A stretch of 40,674 bases of DNA from positions 1-40,674 of the forward strand of contig JBIKIW010000010.1 of NCBI GenBank assembly GCA_044361365.1, given 5' to 3'. The translations under genes and the position numbers were made by a program. Shown one piece after another: positions 18,587 through 26,115 of the stretch. Position 1 is the first letter of the stretch. Each line of letters begins with the position of its first letter. The notes beneath the pieces were generated by a model. It did not search any database and was not told the DNA's origin. It saw only the letters and a program-made list of their open reading frames with translations. The DNA comes from JBIKIW01 sp044361365. GTDB lineage: Bacteria > Patescibacteriota > JACMRA01.

Positions 18587-18700
18587 GTTTAAAAAAAATA
18601 ATTATAAATAACAGCTAATAGGTTGCAAGTTTGAAATAAAACGAAGTGTTATTAAAAATAGGTAGTTGGTTGACTAAGCTGTTATAAATAGCCTTAAACC
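18586..18700 (+). other. Structured intergenic inverted repeat (not the A-H family sequence)
   Basis: An outer pair GGTTTAA (18586-18592) / TTAAACC (18694-18700) and an inner pair ATAACAGCT (18608-18616) / AGCTGTTAT (18677-18685) give a hairpin of about 115 bases directly after the 455-aa gene. Size and layout resemble the dispersed elements but the sequence is different. Could be a terminator, a small RNA or another mobile element. Confidence 0.45.
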
Positions 18701-18736
18701 AGCATCAAAACCTATAAACAAACCTTAGATATTATT

Positions 18737-19198
18737 ATGTTTGCACCTCCGAAAAGAAATTTGAACTTACAGGAATATCAAAATCTAGTAGAAGTGGCTT
18801 GGAAATCAGGCTATTTGGATTGGCACGAACTTTGTAATTTTTTGGAAATCGACAAAAATCTTTTGGGTGACGGTTCTATTTCTCAAATGCTTATAACCAA
18901 AGCAAAGCAAATAATTGATAAAACTTCTGGAGCGAATTTGCTAAATCTTTTGCAAACTTATTACCTGTCTTTTAGTGAAAATTCTAAAGGTGGATTTTTG
19001 CTTTGGACTAGCTTATATTTAATGGCTAAATATAAATATCCCGAAATGATGGCTTTTGCTTATTCTAAGCTGATAACTGAAAGGGAGGTTATAAATAAAA
19101 TTCAAAAGATTATTTTAGAAATTATTGAAATAAAAGGTAATTCGCAGCTAAAAAATAAAACAGCTGGCTGGCAAGAAATTTTGGACATACCAAACTAA
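18737..19198 (+). CDS. Hypothetical protein (153 aa)
   Basis: I do not recognise it. It is soluble, mostly helical (QEYQNLVEVAWKSGYLDWHE, then ANLLNLLQTYYLSF), with no signal peptide, cysteine cluster or known motif. It stands alone between a structured intergenic region and mltG, all on plus. TAGATA ends five bases before its ATG and there is no ribosome site. Codon use looks like its neighbours, which supports it as a real gene. Confidence 0.6.
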   Translation: MFAPPKRNLNLQEYQNLVEVAWKSGYLDWHELCNFLEIDKNLLGDGSISQMLITKAKQIIDKTSGANLLNLLQTYYLSFSENSKGGFLLWTSLYLMAKYKYPEMMAFAYSKLITEREVINKIQKIILEIIEIKGNSQLKNKTAGWQEILDIPN

Positions 19199-19310
19199 AA
19201 TTAGATTTGAATCATTAATCTGAACAAGGGCTTTGAGCTAACCGAAATTTAGGCAAATCCAAAGCAATTTTTGACAATTTTAATCCCAAGTAGAACTTAA
19301 TTAAAACGAT

Positions 19311-20471
19311 ATGACCAAATTCTGGATTATTACAATTTTAATTAGTATTGTTTTAGCGGTAATAGGTATTACTGGATTTAATGTATATGGTAATTTTTAC
19401 ACCGCACCATCTGACGCTCCAACTGGCAATTATGTTTTTACTGTGAAAAAGGGCGATACCTTAAGTGTAATTGCGGCTCAATTAGAAAAAGATAAGATAA
19501 TTAAAAGTCGCAGTGCTTTTCTGATACAAGAACAGCTAAATCCAATTTCTCCAATCCAAGAAGGTCAGTATTCTATCAAATTAAATAAAGAAAATCCTGA
19601 AGGTGTTTTACAGCTAATTGATGCTCAAACCAAAGAAATAACCGCTAATATTTCTAAAAACCAAAAACCAAGCGTGAGGGTAACTATTAGAGAAGGTCTT
19701 ACTTTAGACCAAGTTTTTGCAATTTTAGAACAAAATAAATTAGTCAAAGCCAGTGAAATGACTGAATTTGCTAAGAAACCTAGTAACTTTAACAAACAAA
19801 CCTACGAATTTTTACCTGAACCTTTGTCTTGTAATTACGGCGATATCAAAACTTGTGCTGAATATTATATTGAAGGTTTTATTTACCCAAATACTTATGA
19901 TTTTTTCGTCCCTAGTACTCCAACTGAGATTTTTAAAAAATTTTTGGATACCTTTAACCAAACCGTTTGGCAAAAAGTAAAGTCAAATTTAAATGGTAAA
20001 GATTTTCAAAAGGCTATAGTGATGGCTTCAGTAATTGAAAAAGAAACTGGACGAACCAAGAATGGAATTAATGATAGCAATAGAGCAGAAGTTAATGAGG
20101 AGCGTAAAAATGTGGCTGGAGTTTTTTATAATAGAATTGAAAATGGTATGAAATGGGAATCTAATATTACTGTAGAATACGGTACCGGCAGGCGAACCTG
20201 CGAACAAACTCTAAAACTCGAAAACTGTCTTTACCTTGATGATCCTGATGCCAAAACTCAATACAACACCTATCAAATTTCAAGCTATCCAATTGCTCCA
20301 ATCACAAGTCCAGAATATGATTGTATAGTTGCTGCCTTAAACCCAACTAAAAATGATTATCTTTTTTTTGTTAGTGACGCCACGGGTAAAACCTATTTTT
20401 CCTCAACAGACTCAGGGCATGTCCAAAATATCCAAAAAGTTCAACAAATAAACAGAAGTTTAGGGGTATAA
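19311..20471 (+). CDS. mltG: Endolytic murein transglycosylase MltG (386 aa)
   Basis: Membrane-bound YceG-family enzyme that cuts nascent peptidoglycan strands and sets glycan length. An N-terminal membrane helix (about 5-25) is followed by a LysM-like region (VKKGDTLSVIAAQLEKDKII, about 46-65) and the catalytic domain with MASVIEKETG; Glu243 matches the family's catalytic Glu. Further signatures are KNVAGVFYNRI, the altered 'W.SNITVEYGTG', YNTYQISSYPIAPI and AALNP. Two cysteine pairs (near 174/182 and 297/306) are extra and may form disulfides outside the cell. Confidence 0.93.
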   Translation: MTKFWIITILISIVLAVIGITGFNVYGNFYTAPSDAPTGNYVFTVKKGDTLSVIAAQLEKDKIIKSRSAFLIQEQLNPISPIQEGQYSIKLNKENPEGVLQLIDAQTKEITANISKNQKPSVRVTIREGLTLDQVFAILEQNKLVKASEMTEFAKKPSNFNKQTYEFLPEPLSCNYGDIKTCAEYYIEGFIYPNTYDFFVPSTPTEIFKKFLDTFNQTVWQKVKSNLNGKDFQKAIVMASVIEKETGRTKNGINDSNRAEVNEERKNVAGVFYNRIENGMKWESNITVEYGTGRRTCEQTLKLENCLYLDDPDAKTQYNTYQISSYPIAPITSPEYDCIVAALNPTKNDYLFFVSDATGKTYFSSTDSGHVQNIQKVQQINRSLGV

Positions 20472-20562
20472 ATTGACATTATCAACTATACTTTACATCA
20501 AACAAATATATCTTAGGCTATTATAAATTTCTTAAGTAAATATTTTAATTGTTTTATACTTT

Positions 20563-20577
20563 AAGTTAAAATAACTT
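20563..20577. promoter_or_regulatory. Short inverted repeat upstream of the ABC transporter
   Basis: AAGTTA-AAA-TAACTT lies 13 bases before the ATG at 20591. TATACT at 20555-20560 just upstream is a possible -10 box. A repressor site overlapping the transcription start is one reading; chance in AT-rich DNA is another. Confidence 0.25.
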
Positions 20578-20590
20578 GTAATTACATACT

Positions 20591-21289
20591 ATGTCAGACA
20601 AATCAAAACAACCAATTAAGCAAATCCAAATTACTGGAGTTAGCAAATTCTACGGCACCAAAAAAGACTTGGTAAAAGCAGTTGGACCAGTTTCTTTAGA
20701 AATCGAAAAAGGTTCACTTACAGTTATTTTAGGTAGATCTGGGTCTGGTAAATCCACCCTTCTAAATCTAATGGCTGGGCTTGATAAAGTAACTGATGGC
20801 ACGCTAAAAGTTGGCGATGATGAGTTATCTCGAATCAGCTCTGGTAACTTAGCTAAATACCGATCTAAAGTAGGGATTATCTTTCAGTTTTATAATCTTT
20901 TACCAAATTTAAACACCGTTGAAAATGTAATGATGGGAGCTTGGGCTGGTGGAAAAAAAGTTGAAGAACAAAAAGCTATAGATTTATTAAAACAGTTTGG
21001 ACTTGAGCATAGAACAACAGCTGATGTAAAAACTCTTTCTGGAGGAGAAAAGCAAAGAGTTGCTATTGCTAGAAGCTTGATTGGAGATCCTGAGATTTTG
21101 TTTTGCGATGAGCCTACAGGGGCATTAGACACCACTAGTGAAAATCAAGTTAGAGATATTTTGGTAGATTTAAATAAAAAAGGTTTAACTATCGTTATGG
21201 TAACTCACAATCCAGACTTTGCTCAAATTGCTGACAAAGTGGTTAATATGAAAGATGGCGAAATCATTTCTATAGATTTAAAAAATTAG
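20591..21289 (+). CDS. ABC transporter ATP-binding protein, MacB/LolD type (232 aa)
   Basis: Walker A GRSGSGKST (48-56), Q-loop IIFQFYNLLPNLN, ABC signature LSGGEKQR (149-156), Walker B ILFCDEP (169-175), D-loop GALD and switch His in VMVTHN. The FQFYNLLPNLNTVENV wording is typical of the MacB/LolD/FtsE branch, whose ATPases pair with large-loop permeases and work as mechanotransmitters rather than classic importers. It is 53 bases upstream of such a permease gene, on the same strand. Confidence 0.92.
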   Translation: MSDKSKQPIKQIQITGVSKFYGTKKDLVKAVGPVSLEIEKGSLTVILGRSGSGKSTLLNLMAGLDKVTDGTLKVGDDELSRISSGNLAKYRSKVGIIFQFYNLLPNLNTVENVMMGAWAGGKKVEEQKAIDLLKQFGLEHRTTADVKTLSGGEKQRVAIARSLIGDPEILFCDEPTGALDTTSENQVRDILVDLNKKGLTIVMVTHNPDFAQIADKVVNMKDGEIISIDLKN

Positions 21290-21342
21290 CTTAATTTAAA
21301 CTTTTTAAAACATAATCAACTTCATAAACTATACTTTTTAAT

Positions 21343-22818
21343 ATGACTTTTCAATCTTTACTTCTTATCTTGCGAAAACAGATTTCTCAAAAATGGGCTA
21401 GATTTTTACTTGCTTCGGGTGGAATTATGATTGGAATTTGGGCTATAACTCTGACTTCAAGTCTATCTTTTGGCTTAAGCGATACCCTTGTGAAAGCTAT
21501 TAATAGCCAACCTTTTGCTAAGGAGTTTGTAGTAGGTAAAAACAGCGATGGAAAAAGTTCTGCTTTTAATCTCGACCCTTCAGTTAAGCCAGTGGCTATT
21601 AGTTTAAGTGAAATCCAATCTATTAAAAATAAATATCCTAAAATTGCAGACATTCAACCAGAAGCTCAGATGAGTATTGCATACAGTACAAAACTTGATT
21701 CTAAAGAAAAAAGCTGCACTTATTCTAGCAACTCTGAAGATCTTACAACTCTTAATGCCAATACTCAAAAATACCTTGATAGTTGCAATGTTTATTCCAT
21801 TTCAAACAAATCCTTTAAATCATATTTTGAAAACAACAAAACCAACTGGATTGGGCAAACTTCAAAACCAAACAGAGGTGAAATGGTGGCTTGTTTTAGG
21901 TGTGGAGGATTAGATTTTTACAAAACTTTTGGTGTTACAGAGCCTAATCAGTTACTTGGGAAAGAGTTCACATTTGAATTTAACGAAGCTCCTAAGACCT
22001 ATCCAGCTGGCAAGGAAATCACAACTGAAAGACAAAATCAAAATTTAGATTCAAGCCAAGTTGAAGATATTACAATTAAAAAGTCTGTTAAAAATACTGT
22101 TAAAATTGTAGCAGTAGTTGATGATAGGGATAACAATCAAAACTTTTCCGGAGTTTATGTTGAACCATATTTAGATTTTACCTATTTTACTGATTCAATT
22201 AAAGCTCAAAAAAATACTGAAGATTTATCTACAATTGGATTTCTGGTTGCCAATGCTTCAGTTGATTCATATGAAAATTTAAAGCCTGTTTTGGATGGTT
22301 TGAGAGGCGACGGATTCTTTACTTTTTCACTGGCTGAAGTACTTATTGGCAGCGTGCAAGCAGTTTTTAATGTCTTAACTATAGTCTTATCTGGTTTTGG
22401 TTTTATCGCTCTCGTTGCTTCAATTTTTGGAATCGTGAATGTGATGACTATTTCAGTTTTAGAAAGACGCAAAGAGATTGGAGTCCTAAAATCTTTAGGG
22501 GCAAGAGATATGGATATTTTTAAAATATTTTTCTTAGAAAGTGCTGTTTTAGGTTTTATAGGTTGGCTTGGAGGAACACTTTTAGCATTATTTGGAGGTT
22601 TCCTAATTTCGACAATTTTTAAAGCATTTATCAATTCAAACTCTGATTGGAAAAAGAACTTGGAGGGTTTAAATATAGATAACTTTTCACCTAGTTTTCC
22701 CTGGTGGTTGCTACTTGGAACATTGGCAGTGGCTCTATTCTTTACTACTCTTTCAGGAATTTTCCCAGCTATCAGGGCAGGCAGGCAAAACCCTGTAGAA
22801 GTTTTACGATCTGAATAA
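21343..22818 (+). CDS. ABC transporter permease, MacB/FtsX family (491 aa)
   Basis: Topology is that of MacB-type permeases: one N-terminal helix (about 22-42), a roughly 290-residue external domain, then three helices (about 340-370, 392-418, 452-478), with the conserved RRKEIGVLKSLGA before helix 3 and the C-terminal GIFPAIRAGRQNPVEVLRSE. The external domain has two cysteine pairs (around 124/144 and CFRCG near 187). Substrate is unknown; members export lipoproteins, peptides or drugs, or activate wall enzymes. TATACT (21330-21335) is seven bases before the ATG and there is no ribosome site, fitting a separate leaderless transcript. Its last 15 bases overlap the convergent small gene. Confidence 0.9.
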   Translation: MTFQSLLLILRKQISQKWARFLLASGGIMIGIWAITLTSSLSFGLSDTLVKAINSQPFAKEFVVGKNSDGKSSAFNLDPSVKPVAISLSEIQSIKNKYPKIADIQPEAQMSIAYSTKLDSKEKSCTYSSNSEDLTTLNANTQKYLDSCNVYSISNKSFKSYFENNKTNWIGQTSKPNRGEMVACFRCGGLDFYKTFGVTEPNQLLGKEFTFEFNEAPKTYPAGKEITTERQNQNLDSSQVEDITIKKSVKNTVKIVAVVDDRDNNQNFSGVYVEPYLDFTYFTDSIKAQKNTEDLSTIGFLVANASVDSYENLKPVLDGLRGDGFFTFSLAEVLIGSVQAVFNVLTIVLSGFGFIALVASIFGIVNVMTISVLERRKEIGVLKSLGARDMDIFKIFFLESAVLGFIGWLGGTLLALFGGFLISTIFKAFINSNSDWKKNLEGLNIDNFSPSFPWWLLLGTLAVALFFTTLSGIFPAIRAGRQNPVEVLRSE

Positions 22819-23121
22819 TACTGAAAAAGTAATAACTCCAAACAAAGCAATCAAAACAAAACTTAAAATTAAGTACTTAGGCTGCTTAAAAAAAATCCTT
22901 ATTTTATCTACAAAATTCCTATTTTTATCTAAGTTGTAGTATCTCGGATCAAGATTTGATTCAGCTTGATTTTGACCATATAAACCTTTCGTTATTGTAT
23001 GTATTTTAAAGTAATTTTCAGGTGATTCTAATGATTTTGATGGTGGGTTTTTATACACGATCGACCAAAGACTACTCTTGATTCTTAAAATGGGAGATTT
23101 TGAGCTTGGATTTGGTTTCAT
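22804..23121 (-). CDS. Small tail-anchored membrane protein (105 aa)
   Basis: A polar, basic N-terminal part of about 80 residues is followed by a single C-terminal membrane helix (about 83-103, YLILSFVLIALFGVITFSVL). No known motif. It overlaps the 3' end of the convergent permease by 15 bases. The long opposite frame through the permease (to 22206) is a shadow, but this ORF lies mostly outside the permease and its single well-formed helix argues that it is coding. Confidence 0.5.
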   Translation of the reverse strand: MKPNPSSKSPILRIKSSLWSIVYKNPPSKSLESPENYFKIHTITKGLYGQNQAESNLDPRYYNLDKNRNFVDKIRIFFKQPKYLILSFVLIALFGVITFSVLFRS

Positions 23122-23258
23122 TTCAGTTATTAAATAACGTTATATCTAAATTTAAAGATTACAAATAATAAAGTATCATATTTTATCATATATTTCAAGC
23201 AATTAATAAATAACCACCATACAGCTTATCTGACCCTAGTAGATGGCAAAAATAGATA

Positions 23259-23361
23259 TACTCAAACCTAAATTAAAATGTACAAGGAAAAGACTCCACC
23301 TGTTTGAATAGTAATCGAGTTTTGTATGCTTTAAATTGATATTTTGGTGCAGTTTTGGTTA
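23259..23361 (+). repeat. Dispersed element, copy C (decayed)
   Basis: The left end TACTCAAACC is intact and preceded by TA (23257-23258). The core is CTGTTTGAATA...GAGTTTTGTATGCTTT and the right end has drifted to GTTTTGGTTATA. It covers the stop and last ten codons of the minus-strand membrane protein, so part of that C-terminus is element-derived. Confidence 0.7.
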
Positions 23362-23810
23362 TAAAATCTATTTTTCAGGTCGCTGAATTTTACAAATTTT
23401 TGGTAAAAAACCCAAGTTCTCCAAAAAGATACACTTCCTAAAGTAAGGTAAAACAATCTAAGTAGTGGCCAAAATTTAGGATCTAAGCTTTCTCGATAAA
23501 CGATCCCAAAAGGATACCAATATTCTCGATTTAGATATTTTTGAGCTATAAAATTTTGAGGAATTTGAATCAGACAACCATCAAACAGTCCTTGAGTAAA
23601 AAAGACTAAACAAAAAGAGGTTAAAAAAAACAGTTTAAAATAAGTTAGATATTCATCTAAATCTGACACAAAAGCTTTTTTGGCTGGCAAATAACTTTCA
23701 ACAATAGCCATAATAGCAATTACTCCACCCAAGGCCCAATATTGTGGGTTGTGGATTTTATCTATCCATTCGTTTATGCTGTAGGCTTGTTCATAGCTCA
23801 AATTTATCAT
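23331..23810 (-). CDS. Hypothetical multi-pass membrane protein (159 aa)
   Basis: Family not recognised. Three likely membrane segments are visible (about 25-43, 57-76 and 113-130), with many aromatics in the loops (NREYWYPFGIVYRE). The final residues, about NQNCTKISI, are encoded inside repeat element C, so the original C-terminus may have been different. It lies 31 bases downstream of radC on the same strand and may be read with it; no functional link is apparent. Confidence 0.6.
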   Translation of the reverse strand: MINLSYEQAYSINEWIDKIHNPQYWALGGVIAIMAIVESYLPAKKAFVSDLDEYLTYFKLFFLTSFCLVFFTQGLFDGCLIQIPQNFIAQKYLNREYWYPFGIVYRESLDPKFWPLLRLFYLTLGSVSFWRTWVFYQKFVKFSDLKNRFYNQNCTKISI

Positions 23811-23841
23811 AATATAGCTATTTTTAGTTAGCGTAAATTTA

Positions 23842-24504
23842 TTAATCTGTCAAAATACTCCTAAAATCACCCTTACCAATCAAAATATGATCCATAAGCT
23901 CTAAACCTAATAATTTGGCACCTTTCTCTAGGTTTTTGGTAAATTCTAAATCTTCCTCTGAAGGCTCTAAATCTCCAGCTGGGTGATTGTGTAAAAGAAT
24001 TATAAAGCCTGCTAAATATCTAATTCCTGGCTCCAAGATATCTCTTGGGTTAACTAGCATTTTATCCAAAGTACCAATGGTAATAATTTCTTTGTGGATC
24101 AGATAATTGGAAGCGTTTAGATACAAAGCTACTAATTTTTCTCTCTTAGACGAAGCTAACTCTGGAGAGGTAGCTACAGCAGCATGAGCAGAATCGATTA
24201 AAGGTAGAACATTTTGTGGCTTCTCTAAAATCCTACGACTAAGTTCTAGAGAAGCAACTATCGTAGTAGCTTTAGCATGGCTAATACCCTTAATTTTGAG
24301 TAAATCCTGCACCGTTACGGTTTGAAATATATCCAACGGGTGAAGCTTTAAAATCTCTTTAGAAAGCTCCAAAACGGGCATTTCTTTAGTTCCAGTTCGC
24401 AGTAAAATTGCCAAAAGTTCATAGTCTTTTAGGTTTTGTGATCCAAATTTGACTAATCTTTCTCGAGGAAATTGATCTTTATCCATTATATCTAAAATAA
24501 TCAC
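23842..24504 (-). CDS. radC: RadC/JAB-domain protein (220 aa)
   Basis: A helix-hairpin-helix part (LLKIKGISHAKATTIVASLEL, about 68-88) is followed by a JAB/MPN metalloprotease-like domain with the complete JAMM set: HNHPAGDLEPSEED, with His172, His174 and Asp185. The N-terminus (FPRERLVKFGSQNLKDYELL) matches RadC. Despite the name, a direct DNA-repair role for RadC is doubtful, and its biochemical role is unsettled. The first Met at 24504 fits the family's start better than the second Met (24486). A palindrome 16 bases upstream separates it from the divergent next gene. Confidence 0.93.
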   Translation of the reverse strand: MIILDIMDKDQFPRERLVKFGSQNLKDYELLAILLRTGTKEMPVLELSKEILKLHPLDIFQTVTVQDLLKIKGISHAKATTIVASLELSRRILEKPQNVLPLIDSAHAAVATSPELASSKREKLVALYLNASNYLIHKEIITIGTLDKMLVNPRDILEPGIRYLAGFIILLHNHPAGDLEPSEEDLEFTKNLEKGAKLLGLELMDHILIGKGDFRSILTD

Positions 24505-24520
24505 CTTTTTGGGTTTAAAT

Positions 24521-24534
24521 TGTCAAAATTGACA
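24521..24534. promoter_or_regulatory. Palindromic TGTCAAAATTGACA between divergent genes
   Basis: The 14-base perfect palindrome contains a TTGACA -35-like box on each strand, pointing to radC (minus) and the 24569 gene (plus). It could be a pair of overlapping -35 boxes or an operator. The -10 boxes are not clear. Confidence 0.35.
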
Positions 24535-24568
24535 GCAACTTTTTTTAGAAAAACAAAATCAATTTGAT

Positions 24569-24976
24569 ATGAAACACCGACAAAGTCCAAATCGCTGGGG
24601 AAATCTACTATCTCAACCATTAATTTGGGCACCATTACCTTTTATTTTAATTGTCGATTTGCTAACTGAAATCTATCACCAAATCTGCTTTCCAATTTAT
24701 GGATTAGAAAAAGTAAATAGGTCTGATTATGTTGTGGTCAAAGACAGAGCTAAGCTAAAATATTTGAGTTTCTTCGAAAAAATGGGCTGTATGTATTGTG
24801 GATATGTAAATGGGGTTTTTCCTTATATGAAAGAAATTTCTAATCGAACAGAAAAATATTGGTGCGGAATTATGCACGAAAAAGGCGTGATTAAAGGTCA
24901 GGAGCATCAGCAAAAACTCAATTTTACTAAATTTGGAAACGAAGAAGATTTTGATAAAGAGTATGGCGAAAAATAA
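24569..24976 (+). CDS. Conserved-looking small protein with CxxC and WC motifs (135 aa)
   Basis: A hydrophobic segment (about 17-35) precedes a soluble part with CMYCGYVNG (Cys74, Cys77) and TEKYWCGIMHEK (Cys99, His103). Three cysteines and a histidine could bind a metal. I recall bacterial proteins of unknown function with the same 'C.YC.Y.NG...R.EQYWCPIKH' layout, so this is probably a known uncharacterised family. It ends 31 bases before element E. Confidence 0.65.
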   Translation: MKHRQSPNRWGNLLSQPLIWAPLPFILIVDLLTEIYHQICFPIYGLEKVNRSDYVVVKDRAKLKYLSFFEKMGCMYCGYVNGVFPYMKEISNRTEKYWCGIMHEKGVIKGQEHQQKLNFTKFGNEEDFDKEYGEK

Positions 24977-25007
24977 ACCCGCATTTCAAATCGCACTAAA
25001 ATTAATA

Positions 25008-25105
25008 TACTCAAGCCAGTACCAAAATACACCACTCAAAGCCTACAAAACTCATTCAATTCAAACAATTGTAGTCTTCTTGTATATTTTAATCTATATT
25101 TGAGT
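25008..25105 (-). repeat. Dispersed element, copy E (inverted orientation)
   Basis: The reverse complement carries the family core GACTACAATTGTTTGAATTG followed by AATGAGTTTTGTAGGC and TTTGAGTG. The plus-strand left end TACTCAAGCC follows TA (25006-25007). It lies between convergent genes. Confidence 0.8.
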
Positions 25106-25161
25106 AAACAGCACAAAAAGCCTTTTATCCAATTTTACTGTAAATTTTTTGAAAGTCCTGT

Positions 25162-25773
25162 CTATTCAACGATTTGATCTTCGGGAAGCCCTGAAAATGG
25201 TGGGTATTTTTCTGGAGTAAGTAAGAAATAATACAAACTGACTCTGTAATACCAGCGATAATAATTTACGATAACTCTGTGCCATTCGGGTGGAAATTTT
25301 CCTGTAAATAGAACTGACCAAAACCCAATCCAACTCAAAATACCAGCCCAAATAGAAACAAATATCAAGACCAAATAGTGAGGCAAAAGTATATAATAAA
25401 CTCCTAAAAAACTCACCAACAAAAGTTGCCCTTGAGACCTTTCCTCTTTGTAATCGACTTCAAAGATAAACTTGTCAGTTGATTCAGCTTCCAAACTAAA
25501 TGAAGGATAACCATCACTAAGTCCAAGTAGTGAAGTATTTAAACGAGCAGTCCATCTGAAATAACCGACTACAAAATCAAAAATATCTTTGGGGTATTTT
25601 CCTGTAAACAAAATGGCAAACCAAGCAATCATAGCCGCAAAATTGACTGCAATACCCATAAATAGGAGAACAAAAATGTGAGGGATTCCAATATAAATTG
25701 GAGCAAACAAAGCTCTTAAAACAGCTTCTCCTTGGGAATATTCTTTTTGGTGAGTAACATCAAATTTGAACAT
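25162..25773 (-). CDS. Duplicated DUF4389-type membrane protein (203 aa)
   Basis: Two tandem copies of about 100 residues each are visible. Each has the pattern F.V.Y..E.SQGQ/E, two membrane helices, then FTGK(Y/F)P, a VV.YYRW or VVGYFRW motif, and Y.LL...YP.F. This pattern matches DUF4389 as I know it, where the domain often occurs twice. Function is unknown. It stands alone on minus, convergent with the CxxC protein. AT-rich TTATATAATTT directly precedes the ATG. Confidence 0.8.
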   Translation of the reverse strand: MFKFDVTHQKEYSQGEAVLRALFAPIYIGIPHIFVLLFMGIAVNFAAMIAWFAILFTGKYPKDIFDFVVGYFRWTARLNTSLLGLSDGYPSFSLEAESTDKFIFEVDYKEERSQGQLLLVSFLGVYYILLPHYLVLIFVSIWAGILSWIGFWSVLFTGKFPPEWHRVIVNYYRWYYRVSLYYFLLTPEKYPPFSGLPEDQIVE

Positions 25774-26007
25774 AAATTATATAAACACCAATATAAATAA
25801 CAACTTTAATCTTTTGTCAAAAATTCAATTTACGCTTTTTTGGGTTAAACTTATCTTCAACTAAAAAAAATTTAACTACTAAAAACCTTTTTAAATAGAC
25901 AAGAAGTGATTATCCTAAATCTAAATTTCTGATTAAATGGTGGTTTGACAAGAGTTGAGATTATTTTTTTACTACTCTTTATAGTGGTCTAAAGCCAAGT
26001 TAACCCC

Positions 26008-26065
26008 CTAAATATAGTACCAAACTACATTTAGTTACTCAACTGCTCCTTTCAAACTAGAAAGG
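26008..26065 (+). promoter_or_regulatory. Two hairpins in the ribonucleotide reductase leader
   Basis: The gap 25774-26115 has no gene. It holds an 11-bp near-perfect inverted repeat CTAAATATAGT / ACTACATTTAG (26008-26018, 26024-26034) and a second hairpin CCTTTC / GAAAGG (26048-26053, 26060-26065) followed by a T-rich run. The first could be an operator. It is not a clean pair of NrdR boxes, and no cobalamin riboswitch is visible. The second resembles a weak terminator or attenuator. Confidence 0.35.
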
Positions 26066-26115
26066 GTGGGTTCTCTTTTTGCTCCAAAGCCCTATTTGCT
26101 CAATAAATTCTCTGT

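Noticed and set aside
22206..22850. Long minus-strand ORF of 214 codons
   Set aside because: It lies antisense inside the MacB-type permease, whose family motifs are clear; the antisense frame is low in complexity and has no family pattern.
25774..26115. Cobalamin riboswitch before the ribonucleotide reductase
   Set aside because: No B12-box sequence is found, and the enzyme is class I, which does not use cobalamin.
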